Below are positions 26,490 to 36,240 of a stretch of 64,000 nt of DNA, piece after piece. Source of the stretch: Pseudoxanthomonas sp. F37. GTDB taxonomy: Bacteria; Pseudomonadota; Gammaproteobacteria; Xanthomonadales; Xanthomonadaceae. A program made the translations under genes and the position numbers. The stretch lies in assembly GCF_022965755.1 (NCBI RefSeq), contig NZ_CP095187.1, positions 3,348,001 through 3,412,000 on the forward strand, read 5' to 3'. How positions within the stretch are numbered: the first letter of the stretch is position 1; each line of letters opens with the position of its first letter. Below the pieces are notes generated by a model, which saw only the letters and a program-made list of their open reading frames with translations, made no database searches and was not told the DNA's origin.

Positions 26490-27062
26490 ATGGGTGCCCT
26501 CGTCAGCCGCCGTCGCCAAGGCGGATCATTAGGGTACACCGCCCCCATCCGTATCCACCGGCAGGGCACGTGCCTCCACTCCGGGTCGGAGAGGCCTGAT
26601 CGCCGCCCGCTGGCCGCCGAATGGATGCCGCGCCGGGAAGCCGAGCTGGACCCGATGCGGGCCAATGGCGAGCCGCGGGGCAAGGGCTGACCCTCGCCGG
26701 GGTGCTGGAGTGGTACGGGAAGAAGATCAAGAGGGTCGGCAATCGCCGCGCGTTCTGCATGCTGTCCGAAGCTTGGGACATCGTCGACCGACAGCCAGGG
26801 TTGCGATCGAAGATGTGGACGGCACGCCGATCCCCGATCCGCGCGTGCTCCCTTACAACCCCAGGCCGGTGGGCGCCAACGCTACCCGTGCCCGCAGGCG
26901 CCGTGTCCGTCGGCATTGCGTTTCCACGAACTCCAACACGAAGCCACCTCGCGCCTGTTCGAACGCGGTTACGACATCCCGGAGGCCGTCCAGTTCACCT
27001 TGCACGCGTGCTGGACGACCCTGAAGCAGCACACGTACGTCCCACCCAAGCATGTCGGGGAA
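26490..27062 (+). pseudogene. Truncated, frameshifted tyrosine integrase
   Basis: The N-terminal part starts at the ATG at 26490: MGALVSRRRQGGSLGYTAPIRI, then AEWMPRREAEL, the start of a phage-type integrase. It stops at 26690, and the sequence continues in another frame with LTLAGVLEWYGKKI and GNRRAFCML. After a large internal loss and another shift, the C-terminal end reads LRFHELQHEATSRLFERGYDIPE and LKQHTYVPPKHVG. Compared with the family, the catalytic HxLRH has become HELQH and the RYTHL tyrosine position is a His. With about 190 codons left of roughly 330, plus these lost residues, it is inactive. It lies 77 bases from the dusA 5' end, pointing away from it. Confidence 0.82.
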
Positions 27063-27100
27063 CGAGCAACAGGACCGTCTCGGCGTAGTCAATTTGCCAT

Positions 27101-27120
27101 TTATATCAATACGGATATAA
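27101..27120 (+). promoter_or_regulatory. Palindromic operator candidate of the toxin-antitoxin pair
   Basis: Perfect 7-bp inverted repeat TTATATC / GATATAA with a 6-base spacer, ending two bases before the toxin GTG. It contains TATAAT (27116-27121) and is AT-rich in a GC-rich region. It is a natural binding site for the XRE antitoxin, giving autoregulation. Confidence 0.65.
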
Positions 27121-27122
27121 TT

Positions 27123-27455
27123 GTGCCCATCAAGCCAGTCGAGTTCCTGGGAGATTCCCTGGATCGCCTCCGGGAATTTCCCGATGACGCGAAGCAGGAC
27201 GTCGGCTACCAACTGGACCGCGTGCAGCACGGGCTGCAGCCGGACGACTTCAAGCCCATGCCCTCGATCGGCAGGGGCGTCGAAGAGATCCGGATATGGG
27301 ACGACGCAGGCACCTATCGCGTCATCTACACCGCTCGTCTGGCCAATGCGGTCTACGTGCTCCATGCCTTTCAGAAGAAGACGCAGGCCACATCGAAACG
27401 CGATATCGAACTGGCGAAGCAACGCTTCGCCCAACTGACCAGGAAGCAGCCATGA
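27123..27455 (+). CDS. RelE/HigB (Gp49-like) family toxin
   Basis: A 110-residue protein of the phage Gp49-like/HigB group of the RelE/ParE superfamily, ribosome-dependent or mRNA-cleaving toxins. The recognisable core is PIKPVEFLGDSLDRL, then VGYQLDRVQHGL, FKPMPSIGRGVEEIRI, and YRVIYTARLANAVYVLHAFQKK, the typical C-terminal strand-and-helix with basic residues. The start is taken as the GTG at 27123; the longer frame from 26916 reads back into integrase remnants. The stop overlaps the antitoxin ATG (ATGA). Confidence 0.88.
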   Translation: MPIKPVEFLGDSLDRLREFPDDAKQDVGYQLDRVQHGLQPDDFKPMPSIGRGVEEIRIWDDAGTYRVIYTARLANAVYVLHAFQKKTQATSKRDIELAKQRFAQLTRKQP

Positions 27456-27739
27456 CCAAGACGAAGAACGAGCGGTACGCCAGCGTCTGGGATGCGCTGG
27501 CCGACACCGCCGAGGAAGCCGCCAACCTCAAGGTGCGCGCCGAGTTGATGCGCAAGATCGCTTCGCTGATCCAGGAAAGTGGCTGGACGCAGGCCGCGGC
27601 GGCGGAGCGTTGCGGCATCACCCAGCCGCGCATCAATGATCTGCTGCGTGGTCGCATTTCGCGGTTCTCGCTCGATGCGCTGGTGAACATCGCTTTTGCC
27701 CTGGGTCAGCAAGTTCATATCGAACTTGAGGCCGCCTAG
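27452..27739 (+). CDS. XRE-family antitoxin (HigA-like)
   Basis: A 95-residue protein with a helix-turn-helix of the HTH_37 type: LIQESGWTQAAAAERCGITQPRINDLLRGR (about 45-74), followed by FSLDALVNIAFALGQ. The N-terminal 35 residues are charged and helical and probably bind the toxin. It follows the toxin with an ATGA overlap, the toxin-first order of HigBA-type modules. It should repress the pair by binding the palindrome upstream of the toxin gene. Confidence 0.9.
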   Translation: MTKTKNERYASVWDALADTAEEAANLKVRAELMRKIASLIQESGWTQAAAAERCGITQPRINDLLRGRISRFSLDALVNIAFALGQQVHIELEAA

Positions 27740-28035
27740 ACACGGACATTGGCTTTCATAGGGATTTTGAAGCAATCATCCCTCTCTCGTCACCGCCATA
27801 ACAGCCGCCCTTGGCATTCCCTGTGCTTGGCGGCAAGCGCGGCCCTTTCAGGGCTTCCGCTCTAACAGCGATTTCAATTTGGAAGCTCGACGCTCCGGAG
27901 AGCTGCCATCTGCTGGGATCTGAAAGGCCATCGAAAGCGATCCGTCCATTCACGCCTGGGAAGGAACCCTTGCGGTTTTTCGATGGCGTCCCTCGTGGGG
28001 ACGTCATGCCGTCGTTGTAGAGTGCGTCCCCGTGC

Positions 28036-28758
28036 TCACTCCCGCGCCACGAACCTCAACCCCACCCCAGGCTCGGTCGCGATGTAGCGCGGCGCAGTGG
28101 CGTCGTCGCGCAGCTTCTGGCGCAGCTTGCCCACCAGGATGCGCAGGTAGTGGGTGTCGTCCTGGTGATCGGGGCCCCAGAGTTCGCGCAGCAGCTGCGG
28201 CTGGGTGACCACGCGACCGGCGTGCTGCAGCAGCAGCGCCAGCAGGGCGAACTCCTTGCGGCTCAGCGCCAACGGTTCGCCGTCCAGCGTCACTTCGCGG
28301 CGGCCCAGGTCCACATGCAGGCGGCCGTCGTCGAACACCGGCATCGCCGCGTCCGCGGGGGCGATGCGCGCGCGCAGCAGGCTGCGGATGCGCGCCATCA
28401 GTTCCTGTACGCCGAAGGGCTTGGTGACGTAGTCGTTGGCGCCGCCGTCGAGTGCGGCCACCTTCTCCGCCTCGCCGTCGCGCACGGTCAACATGATCAC
28501 CGGCACCTGCGACCACTGGCGCAGTTCGCTCAACACACCGTGGCCGTCCAGGTCCGGCAGGCCGATGTCCAGCACCACCAGGTCGGCGCCGTGCGCGGCC
28601 AGCTCGGCCAGGCCGGCGCGCCCGCTTCCGGCCGTCGCCACCACGTAACCCTGCGCACGCAGGCTGATGTCGAGGAAGCGCCGGATCTGCGGCTCGTCGT
28701 CGATCACCAGGATGCGCGGCGGCGGTGCGGATGCGGGCGGTGGCGCGGTGTACGTCAA
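28036..28758 (-). CDS. kdpE: Potassium-responsive response regulator KdpE
   Basis: A 240-residue OmpR-type regulator: receiver domain (ILVIDDEPQIRRFLDISL, VVLDIGLPDLDG with the phospho-acceptor Asp, MLTVRDGE, TKPFGVQEL) and a winged helix (LSRKEFALLALLLQHAGRVVTQ, HYLRILVGKLRQKL). It activates the kdp operon when phosphorylated by KdpD. The start is a TTG at 28758 overlapping the kdpD stop. AGGAG lies five bases before it, so I accept the rare start; no ATG or well-placed GTG is available before the receiver domain. Confidence 0.93.
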   Translation of the reverse strand: MTYTAPPPASAPPPRILVIDDEPQIRRFLDISLRAQGYVVATAGSGRAGLAELAAHGADLVVLDIGLPDLDGHGVLSELRQWSQVPVIMLTVRDGEAEKVAALDGGANDYVTKPFGVQELMARIRSLLRARIAPADAAMPVFDDGRLHVDLGRREVTLDGEPLALSRKEFALLALLLQHAGRVVTQPQLLRELWGPDHQDDTHYLRILVGKLRQKLRDDATAPRYIATEPGVGLRFVARE

Positions 28759-31397
28759 ACCGGCTCCTGGGCGGGGGTGAGCAGCGGCAGGGTAATCCGG
28801 ATCACGGTGCCGCGGCCATCGGCCCCCGGCAATGCCTGCACGCTGCCGCCGTGGGCGCCCACCATGCCCTGGCAGATCGCCAGCCCCAGGCCGGTGCCCT
28901 GCCGGCCGCGGTCGCCACGCTCCACGCTGTAGAACATGTCGAAGATGCGCGCGCGTTCGTCTTCCGGAATACCGGGCCCGCGGTCGCGCACGTCGATGCG
29001 CAGCGCGCCGTCGACGAGCTTTGCGTCGATCCGCACCGGTTCGCCCGGCGGAGAGAACTTCGCCGCGTTCTCCAGCACGTTGAACACCGCCTGCTCGATC
29101 AGCGCCGGGTGCACCCAGATCGCCGGCAGGTCCGGCGCCACCGTGGTCTGCACATGGACGCCCGGCTGGTAGCGCTGCAGGCGCTGCACCGCCGAACCGA
29201 GCAGTTCGTCCACGCCGATCCAGTCGCGGTTGAGCGTCAATCCGCTATGGCCGAGGCGTGTCATGTCCAGCAGGTTCTGGATGTAGCGGTCCAGGCGCTC
29301 GCCTTCCTGCTGGATGGTCTCCAGCAGCGCGCGCCGGTCCTCGCCCCCCATTGCGTCCCAGTAACTGGCCAGGCTGCTGGCCGAACCGATCATCGACGCC
29401 AGCGGCGAGCGTAGGTCGTGCGACACCGAAGACAGCAGCGCCGACCGCAGGCGTTCGGTCTCGCCGCTGACGCGCGCGTCTTCCAGTTCGGCGACCAGGC
29501 GCGTGCGCACGACCGCCTGCGCGATGTCCTCGGCCATCGCCTCGGCCAGCCGGCGCTGTTCCGGCAGCAGGCGCACGTCGTGGTCGAAGCGCAGCCCCAG
29601 CACGCCCAGGCTGCCGCGATCGCCGCGCAGCGGCAGGAACCAGCGCCCCGCGCCGGCCAGCGTGTCGGTGTGGCGCCCGGTAGGCTGGCCATGCTGTTGC
29701 GCCCAGTCCGCGGCGGCGCGATCAATCTCGCTAAGCGCGACGCCGTCCGGCTCCTCCCGTCCCTGCACACGCAGCCACGCTTCGGCCGACAACGCGCGCG
29801 CCAGCGCCTTGCGACCCGCGGCCAGCACCTGCCCCAGGTCCGCCGCACCGGCCAGGTCGCGGGCGAGCGCCTGTAGCGCGGTGGCCTGCGCGTTCGCCGC
29901 GCGCAGGGCCACCACCTGCATGCGCAGGCGCGAGGCCAGGCGCCCGGCGACCAGCGCCGCCACCAGGAACAGGAACACCGTGGTCACGCCCTGGCGCGCG
30001 CCGATGTTGAAGGTGAAGCGCGGCTCGATGAAGAAGAAGTTGTAGGCCAGGAAACTCAACAGCGCGGCCACCACCGAGGCGGTCATCCGCGTGCGCGCCG
30101 CCACCAGCACCACCGCGACGATGAACACCATCGACAGATCGTCCAGGCCCACCCAGCGCTCCGCGACGGCCGCCACGCCGACCGCCAGCACCGACGCCAT
30201 GACGGCGAAAGCCAGGTCGTGCCGGCCCAGCAGGTCCCAGGGCCGCGGGCCTCCACGGCGCGCCCGTGCGCGGGCCTCCGGCGTGCTGATGATGACCAGT
30301 TCGTAGTGCGCGCCACGCTGCAGCAGTTGCTGGGTCAGCGTACGGTTGAACATGCGCGCCACCGGCCGCTCCCGCGTGCGCCCGAGCACCAGGGTGGAAG
30401 CACCGTTCTGGGTGGCGTGGTCGAGCAGCGCGTCGGCGATGCGCGTGCCGCGCAGTACGTCGGTCTCCGCGCCCAGCCGGCGCGCCAGCGCGAACGCCTG
30501 GTCGATCTCGCGCTGGCGCACCTCGTCCACCGTATCGGACACCTGCACGGTCACCACGCTCCACGGTGCGTCGCGACGCTCGGCGATGCGGCGTGCCGCG
30601 CGCACCAGGTACTCGGACTGGCCCAGGCCGTCGATCGCCACCAGCACGCGCCGGCGCAGCGGCATGCCCGGCAGGCCGCGCGCCGCCTGGTCTTCGCGCA
30701 GGTCGGCGTCGACGCGGTCGGCCGCGGTCTGCATGGCCAGTTCGCGCAGCGCGATCAGGTTGGACGGCGAGAAGAACGCCTGCAGCGCCTGCGATGCCTG
30801 TTCCGGCAGATAGACCTTGCCTTGGTGCAGGCGCTCGATCAGTTCGCGCGGCGGCAGATCGACCAGCACGATGTCGCGCAGGCGGTCGAACACCGCATCC
30901 GGCACGGTCTCGCTGACGCGTACGCCGGTGATCCGGTGGACGACGTCGTTGAGGCTCTCCAGGTGCTGGATGTTGATGGTGGTGTGCACGTCGATGCCGG
31001 CATCGAGCAGTTCGATGACGTCCTGCCAGCGCCGCTCGTGGCGGCTGCCGGGTGCATTGCGGTGGGCCAGCTCGTCCACCAGTGCGATCTGCGGGCGCCG
31101 CGCCAGCAGCGCGTCCAGGTCCATCTCCTCCAGCCAGCGGCCCTGGTAGGCCACGCGCCTGCGCGGCAGGATCTCCAGCCCCTCGGTCAGAGCGGCGGTC
31201 TCCCCGCGCCCGTGGGTCTCGACGATGCCGACCACCACGTCCCGTCCCTGCCGCCGCAGTTCGCGGGCGCGCGACAGCATGGTGTAGGTCTTGCCCACGC
31301 CGGGCGCGGCGCCCAGGAAGATCGTCAGCCGCCCGCTCCGTTCGCGCTGCAGGTGGTCGATCAGGGCATCGGCCTGGCGGTGTCGGGCATCGGTCAT
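28755..31397 (-). CDS. kdpD: Potassium-responsive sensor kinase KdpD
   Basis: An 880-residue sensor kinase. The N-terminal KdpD domain has a Walker A (GAAPGVGKTYTM) and DELAHRNAPGSRH. A universal-stress-like domain (about 245-365) contains TLVLGRTRERP. Four membrane helices follow at about 400-500, then a GAF-like region, a histidine phospho-acceptor segment (SSVSHDLRSPLASM), and an ATPase domain (NVLENAAKFS, DRGPGIPEDE, GTGLGLAICQGM). Length and order are normal for KdpD. It senses low potassium or its consequences and works with KdpE encoded just downstream. Confidence 0.96.
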   Translation of the reverse strand: MTDARHRQADALIDHLQRERSGRLTIFLGAAPGVGKTYTMLSRARELRRQGRDVVVGIVETHGRGETAALTEGLEILPRRRVAYQGRWLEEMDLDALLARRPQIALVDELAHRNAPGSRHERRWQDVIELLDAGIDVHTTINIQHLESLNDVVHRITGVRVSETVPDAVFDRLRDIVLVDLPPRELIERLHQGKVYLPEQASQALQAFFSPSNLIALRELAMQTAADRVDADLREDQAARGLPGMPLRRRVLVAIDGLGQSEYLVRAARRIAERRDAPWSVVTVQVSDTVDEVRQREIDQAFALARRLGAETDVLRGTRIADALLDHATQNGASTLVLGRTRERPVARMFNRTLTQQLLQRGAHYELVIISTPEARARARRGGPRPWDLLGRHDLAFAVMASVLAVGVAAVAERWVGLDDLSMVFIVAVVLVAARTRMTASVVAALLSFLAYNFFFIEPRFTFNIGARQGVTTVFLFLVAALVAGRLASRLRMQVVALRAANAQATALQALARDLAGAADLGQVLAAGRKALARALSAEAWLRVQGREEPDGVALSEIDRAAADWAQQHGQPTGRHTDTLAGAGRWFLPLRGDRGSLGVLGLRFDHDVRLLPEQRRLAEAMAEDIAQAVVRTRLVAELEDARVSGETERLRSALLSSVSHDLRSPLASMIGSASSLASYWDAMGGEDRRALLETIQQEGERLDRYIQNLLDMTRLGHSGLTLNRDWIGVDELLGSAVQRLQRYQPGVHVQTTVAPDLPAIWVHPALIEQAVFNVLENAAKFSPPGEPVRIDAKLVDGALRIDVRDRGPGIPEDERARIFDMFYSVERGDRGRQGTGLGLAICQGMVGAHGGSVQALPGADGRGTVIRITLPLLTPAQEPV

Positions 31398-31454
31398 GGG
31401 CCTATTCTGCCTGTTGTCGTGGTGCGCCCATCGCGTGCCGCATCCGGAATGCGG

Positions 31455-31610
31455 TCAGCGCAGTGGCATATGGTGGGCCAGCGCCATGACCACCAAGGCA
31501 TAGCCGATGGCGGCCATCAAGAGGGCGGCCCGGAACGCCAGCTCGCGGCGCCAGGCGCCGAGGCGCCGCCTGCGGCCGGCCAGCCCCTTCTGACATCGAT
31601 CATGTTCCAT
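31455..31610 (-). CDS. Small single-pass membrane protein between kdpC and kdpD
   Basis: A 51-residue frame starting at the ATG at 31610, six bases after the kdpC stop and 57 bases before kdpD. The first 24 residues are basic (MEHDRCQKGLAGRRRR...), followed by one hydrophobic helix (FRAALLMAAIGYALVVMALA) and a short tail HHMPLR. The shape is that of a type II membrane micropeptide with a positive cytoplasmic side. No family is recognised. Its place within a tight operon suggests it is expressed with Kdp, perhaps as an accessory or regulator peptide. Confidence 0.6.
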   Translation of the reverse strand: MEHDRCQKGLAGRRRRLGAWRRELAFRAALLMAAIGYALVVMALAHHMPLR

Positions 31611-31616
31611 GGTGCA

Positions 31617-32219
31617 TCACTCCGGTTCTCGCGCCCCGTCCAGGGCCAGGTTGAGTTCCAGCACATTGATGCGCGGCGCGCCGAGCAGGCCGAACTGCGG
31701 GGACTCGGTGTGGGTCGCGACCCGTCGTTCGACCTCGTCCACCGGCAGGCCGCGCGCGCGGGCCACGCGGGCAACCTGGATCTGCACCGCGGCCGGTGAG
31801 AGATGCGGGTCGATGCCGCCGCCGGACTGGGTCACAAGGTCGCTGGGTACCGCGTCGGGCGCCACGCCCTCGCGCGCAGCGACCGCGGCCCGCGCTTCAT
31901 CGATACGGCTGCGCAGGTCGGGGTTGGTACGGGCCTGGTTGCTGCCGGCCAGCGCCATCACGTCGTACTTCGCCGCGGAGGGACGCGACTGGAAGTAGCG
32001 GTCGTCGGCGAACGGCTGGGCGACCAGCGAGGAACCGACCACCTTGCCGTCGCGTTCGATCAGGCTGCCGGTGGCCTGGTGCGGGAACAGCATGCGGCCC
32101 AGGCCGGCGCCGGCCAGGGAGTACAGCAGACCGAAACCGAGCAGGGTCACGCCGGCCAGCACGAGGGCCGGGCGCCAGACCGGCGCTGCGGCGGTGGAAG
32201 AAGGAGAAGAGGTGGTCAT
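31617..32219 (-). CDS. kdpC: Potassium-transporting ATPase subunit KdpC
   Basis: A 200-residue subunit with one N-terminal membrane helix (about 15-38) and a periplasmic or outer domain. The family signature TQSGGGIDPHLSPAA is present, with DDRYFQSRPSAA before it. KdpC stabilises the KdpFABC complex and raises ATP affinity. It follows kdpB by nine bases. Confidence 0.96.
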   Translation of the reverse strand: MTTSSPSSTAAAPVWRPALVLAGVTLLGFGLLYSLAGAGLGRMLFPHQATGSLIERDGKVVGSSLVAQPFADDRYFQSRPSAAKYDVMALAGSNQARTNPDLRSRIDEARAAVAAREGVAPDAVPSDLVTQSGGGIDPHLSPAAVQIQVARVARARGLPVDEVERRVATHTESPQFGLLGAPRINVLELNLALDGAREPE

Positions 32220-32228
32220 GGGAAGTCC

Positions 32229-34295
32229 TCAGGCGCCGATGACGGCGGCCAGCAACAGGTCGATGAGCTTGATCGCAGCGAACGGCAGCAGCACGCCGCC
32301 CACGCCGTAGACCAGCATGTTCCGGCGCAGCAGCGCGGTGGCGCCGGCCGGGCGGAAGCGCACGCCGCGCAGCGCCAGCGGGATCAGCAGCGGGATGATG
32401 ATGGCGTTGAAGATCAGCGCCGCCAGCACGGCATTCGTCGGGCTGGAAAGCCGCATCACGTCGAGCGCGCCCATCGACGGGATGGCGGCGGCGAACAGCG
32501 CCGGCAGGATGGCGAAATACTTCGACACATCGTTGGCCAGCGAGAACGTGGTCAGCGCGCCGCGCGTGATCAGCTGCTGCTTGCCGACTTCCACGACCTC
32601 CAGCAGCTTGGCCGGATCGGAGTCCAGGTCGACCATGTTGCCGGCTTCCTTCGCCGCCTGTGTGCCGGAGTTCATCGCCAGGCCCACGTCGGCCTGCGCC
32701 AGTGCGGGCGCGTCGTTGGTGCCGTCGCCGACCATGGCGACCAGCCGGCCGCCGGCCTGTTCCTGGCGGATGCGCGCCAGCTTGTCCTCGGGGCGGGCCT
32801 GGGCGATGTAGTCGTCCACGCCCGCCTCGGCGGCGATGGCGGCGGCGGTCAGCGGGTTGTCGCCGGTGATCATCACCGTGCGGATGCCCATGGCGCGCAT
32901 GTGGGCGAACTTCTCCTTGATGCCGTGCTTGACCACGTCGGACAGTTCCACCACGCCCAGCACGTGGTGGCCGTCGCTGACGACCAGCGGGGTGGCGCCA
33001 TTGCGGGCGACCTGTTCGACCCCTGCGGCGAGTTCGGCCGGTGCGGTTCCGCCATTGGCCTGCACGTGTTCGAGGATGGCGTCGGCTGCGCCCTTGCGGA
33101 TGCGGCGCGCACGGCCGGGGCCGGTACCCGCCAGGTCCACGCCGGACATGCGGGTCTGCGCGGTGAAGGCGACGAAGTGCGCATGGGCCGGCTCCACCAG
33201 CGTCGCGCCCTGCTCGCGCGCCAGCCGCACGATGGACTTGCCTTCCGGCGTGGGGTCGGCCAGCGAGGACAGCATGGCGGCATCGCGCAGCTGCTCATGG
33301 TCGATGCCGGCCAGCGGGTGGAACAACGTGGCCTGACGGTCGCCGTGGGTGATGGTGCCGGTCTTGTCCAGCAGCAGCACGTCGACGTCGCCCGCCACTT
33401 CGACCGCCTTGCCCGACTTGGCCAGCACGTTGGCGGCCAGCGCGCGGTTCATGCCGGCGATGCCGATGGCAGGAAGCAGGCCGCCGATGGTGGTCGGAAT
33501 CAGGCAGACCAGCAGCGCGACCAGCAGCAGCGGATCGAGCCTGGCGCCGACGAAGCCGGCGATGAAGGGCAGCGTGACCACGACGATGAGGAAGGTCAGC
33601 GTCATCGTCAGCAGCAGCAGGCCGAGTGCGATCTCGTTCGGGGTCTTCTGCCGGTTGGCGCCTTCGACCAGCGAGATCATGCGGTCCAGGAAGCTGTGGC
33701 CGGGCTCGGCGGTGATCTTCACCACGATCTCGTCGGACAGCACCTGGGTGCCGCCGATCACGCCGCTGCGGTCGGTGCCGGCTTCGCGCAATACCGGCGC
33801 GGACTCGCCGGTGACGGCGGATTCGTTGATCGTGGCCAGGCCCTTGACGATCTCGCCGTCGGCCGGGATCTGTTCGCCCGCGGAGACGATGACGTAGTCG
33901 CCCGGCTTCAGTTCGGCCGCGGGCAGGCGGCGCTCGGCGCCGCCCAGCGGGGTGTCGATGCGGCGCGCCACCAGGTCCTTGCGGGCGCGGCGCAGCGAGG
34001 CCGCCTGGCCGCGGCCGCGTGCCTCGGCCACGGCCTCGGCGAAGTTGGCGAACAGGACGGTGATGAACAGCAGCGCGGTCACCGCCCAGCCGATGCCCGG
34101 GCGGGTGCTGCCGGCCAGGGTGAGGCCGGCGGTCAGCAGCGTGCCCAGCCAGACCACGGCCATCACCGGGTTCTTGAAGGCATGCTGCGGGGCCAGTTTG
34201 GTGAAGGAGCCGATGACGGCGGCGCGGAAACCCGCACTGTCGAGTAGGGCCGGCGTACGGCCGGCGTGGCGTGGGGAAGAGGCGGAATGCGTCAT
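32229..34295 (-). CDS. kdpB: Potassium-transporting P-type ATPase subunit KdpB
   Basis: A 688-residue P-type ATPase, the energy-coupling subunit of the KdpFABC pump. Motifs: TGESAPV (actuator domain), DKTGTIT (phosphorylated Asp), KGAADAI, and [12 protein letters not shown] (hinge). Hydrophobic segments are at about 30-80, 210-275 and 575-685. Length is normal. It lies ten bases after kdpA and nine before kdpC. Confidence 0.97.
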   Translation of the reverse strand: MTHSASSPRHAGRTPALLDSAGFRAAVIGSFTKLAPQHAFKNPVMAVVWLGTLLTAGLTLAGSTRPGIGWAVTALLFITVLFANFAEAVAEARGRGQAASLRRARKDLVARRIDTPLGGAERRLPAAELKPGDYVIVSAGEQIPADGEIVKGLATINESAVTGESAPVLREAGTDRSGVIGGTQVLSDEIVVKITAEPGHSFLDRMISLVEGANRQKTPNEIALGLLLLTMTLTFLIVVVTLPFIAGFVGARLDPLLLVALLVCLIPTTIGGLLPAIGIAGMNRALAANVLAKSGKAVEVAGDVDVLLLDKTGTITHGDRQATLFHPLAGIDHEQLRDAAMLSSLADPTPEGKSIVRLAREQGATLVEPAHAHFVAFTAQTRMSGVDLAGTGPGRARRIRKGAADAILEHVQANGGTAPAELAAGVEQVARNGATPLVVSDGHHVLGVVELSDVVKHGIKEKFAHMRAMGIRTVMITGDNPLTAAAIAAEAGVDDYIAQARPEDKLARIRQEQAGGRLVAMVGDGTNDAPALAQADVGLAMNSGTQAAKEAGNMVDLDSDPAKLLEVVEVGKQQLITRGALTTFSLANDVSKYFAILPALFAAAIPSMGALDVMRLSSPTNAVLAALIFNAIIIPLLIPLALRGVRFRPAGATALLRRNMLVYGVGGVLLPFAAIKLIDLLLAAVIGA

Positions 34296-34305
34296 GTCGG
34301 TGTTC

Positions 34306-36120
34306 TCAGAGCGCGCTCAGGGCCAGGTGGTCGGCGACGGGGCCGAGGACCAGCACGGGCATGAACTGCAGCAGGGTCAGGATGACGACCACGGCGATCA
34401 GGGTGAGCGCGAAGGTCGGGGTTTCCGCCTTGAGGGTGCCGGGGCCTTCGGGCGTGGCGCGCTTGCGCGCCAGCGAACCGGCGATGGCCAGCGGGATGAT
34501 CAGCGCGGGATAGCGACCCAGCGCCAGCATCAGCGACGCGCTGAGGTTCCACCAGTACGTCGCATCGCCCAGGCCTTCGAAGCCGGAACCGTTGTTGGCG
34601 AATGCTGAAACGTATTCGTAGAACACCTGGCTGATGCCGTGGAACGACGGGTTGGAGTTACCGGTGATCGCCGGCACCGCCAGCGTGATGGCGGTGAAGG
34701 CCAGCAGCGCCAGCGGCTGCAGCAGCACCAGCGCGGCCAGCAGCTTCACTTCATGCGCTTCGATCTTGCGGCCGAACAGTTCCGGCGTGCGGCCGGTCAT
34801 CAGGCCGGCGAGGAACACGCTGAGCAGCAGATAGACAAGGAACTGCTGCAGGCCGCAGCCGATGCCGCCCCAGATGGCGTTCACCAGCATGTTGCTGATC
34901 GTCACCAGGCCGGTCAGCGGCGCCAGCGAGTCGTGCATCGCATTGACCGAGCCGTTCGAGGTCTGCGTCGTGAAGGCCGCCCACAGCGCGGACGGGGCGG
35001 CACCGAAGCGCACTTCCTTGCCCTCCATCAGCGCGATGTCGCTGGACGTGCCCGACAGGCTTTCGGACCACACGGCCGCGCCCGCGGACACCAGCGACAT
35101 CGTCAGCATGGTGCCGAACACCAGCGCGGTGAACTTCCTGCGCCCGGTGAAGCTGCCCACCATGAAGGCGATGCTGACGGGGATGAGGATCAGGGCCAGC
35201 GTTTCCAGCAGGTTGGAGAACGGGGTGGGATTCTCCAGCGGCACGGCGCTGTTGGGGCCGTACCAGCCGCCACCGTTGGTGCCCAGTTGCTTCACCGCGA
35301 CCATCGGAGCCACCGGACCCAGCGCGATCTTCTGCTCGGCCATGCCGGCGGAAGCGTCGATGGGCGTGGCGACGGGGCCGCCGTCCAGCGTGGCCGGCAC
35401 GCCCTGGCTGGTCAGCGCCAGCGACCACACCAGGCACAGCGGCAGCAGGAAGCGCACGGTGGGACGGATGACGTCGGCCCAGTAGTTGCCGACATCGGCG
35501 TCGCCGCGACCCTGCTTCGGCATGTCGCGCGGCTGCCGTCCATGGCGGGACAGTACCTGTTCTGGAGCGTCCTGCCCGGCCATCCCTGCCCGGGCGCTCA
35601 CGGTCGCGTCCGATGCCGACAGGGCATCGGACGAGCCTGCGCCCGCTCGCCCACCGAACAGGCCGCGCAACGTGGCGGCGACCAGGGCCAGGCCCATCAT
35701 CGGCGTGACCACCTGCAGGCCGACGATCGCGCTGGCGTGCGCCAGGTACGACAGCTGCGCCTGGCCGGAGTAGTGCTGCTGGTTGGTGTTGGTGAGGAAC
35801 GACACCATGGTGTGCAGCGCCAGGTCCCAGCGCATGTTGGGGATGCCATTGGGATTGAGCGGCAGCCAGGCCTGGGTCATCAGCACGACCCAGACGATCA
35901 CGCCCAGCACCACGTTGCTCAGCAGGAAGGCCTTGGCGTAGCCCTTCCAGCCCATGCCCTGCGAAGGATCGACGCCGAGCAGGCGGTACAGGGGACGTTC
36001 GATGAAGCCGAACAGCCGGTCGCCGCGCATCGGGGCGCCGCGCATCACTGCGGCCAGGTAGCGGCCCAATGGCCAGCCCAGCGCGATCGCCAGCGCGAAA
36101 ACAAGGAGGAATTCAGTCAT
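34306..36120 (-). CDS. kdpA: Potassium-transporting ATPase subunit KdpA
   Basis: A 604-residue, multi-pass inner-membrane protein forming the potassium-selective channel of the pump. Recognisable segments include [13 protein letters not shown] near the first pore loop, [19 protein letters not shown], and [11 protein letters not shown], which carry Gly-containing selectivity-filter positions. A Gly/Ala/Ser/Asp-rich cytoplasmic insertion near residues 170-215 is longer than in E. coli KdpA. The ATG at 36120 overlaps the end of kdpF by eight bases. A longer frame to 36147 has no support. Confidence 0.95.
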   Translation of the reverse strand: MTEFLLVFALAIALGWPLGRYLAAVMRGAPMRGDRLFGFIERPLYRLLGVDPSQGMGWKGYAKAFLLSNVVLGVIVWVVLMTQAWLPLNPNGIPNMRWDLALHTMVSFLTNTNQQHYSGQAQLSYLAHASAIVGLQVVTPMMGLALVAATLRGLFGGRAGAGSSDALSASDATVSARAGMAGQDAPEQVLSRHGRQPRDMPKQGRGDADVGNYWADVIRPTVRFLLPLCLVWSLALTSQGVPATLDGGPVATPIDASAGMAEQKIALGPVAPMVAVKQLGTNGGGWYGPNSAVPLENPTPFSNLLETLALILIPVSIAFMVGSFTGRRKFTALVFGTMLTMSLVSAGAAVWSESLSGTSSDIALMEGKEVRFGAAPSALWAAFTTQTSNGSVNAMHDSLAPLTGLVTISNMLVNAIWGGIGCGLQQFLVYLLLSVFLAGLMTGRTPELFGRKIEAHEVKLLAALVLLQPLALLAFTAITLAVPAITGNSNPSFHGISQVFYEYVSAFANNGSGFEGLGDATYWWNLSASLMLALGRYPALIIPLAIAGSLARKRATPEGPGTLKAETPTFALTLIAVVVILTLLQFMPVLVLGPVADHLALSAL

Positions 36121-36232
36121 GGGAGTCGTCCATCGGCGTGCGTGCACGCCGCGTGATCAGCAGGAACAGAAGACCGGCGCCGGCGAGCAGGCCCGCCAGC
36201 CCCAGCAACAGGTAGAGGAAGGACGCGAGCAC
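36113..36232 (-). CDS. kdpF: Small subunit KdpF
   Basis: A 39-residue single-helix peptide. Read from a GTG at 36232: LASFLYLLLGLAGLLAGAG, then LLFLLITRRARTP and a short charged tail. KdpF stabilises the Kdp complex in the membrane and is normally about 30 residues. It lies eight bases after the torF-like gene and overlaps kdpA by eight bases. The start codon is inferred; no ATG fits the length. Confidence 0.78.
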   Translation of the reverse strand: MLASFLYLLLGLAGLLAGAGLLFLLITRRARTPMDDSHD

Positions 36233-36240
36233 GGCCGCCG

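Noticed and set aside
27740-28035. Downstream attachment site (copy of the dusA start) after the toxin-antitoxin pair
   Set aside because: I compared this stretch with the dusA 5' end by eye and saw no match.
31803-34247. 814-codon plus-strand frame opposite kdpC-kdpB
   Set aside because: Antisense of two well-recognised kdp genes; composition (His/Gln/Gly-rich) is typical of a shadow frame.
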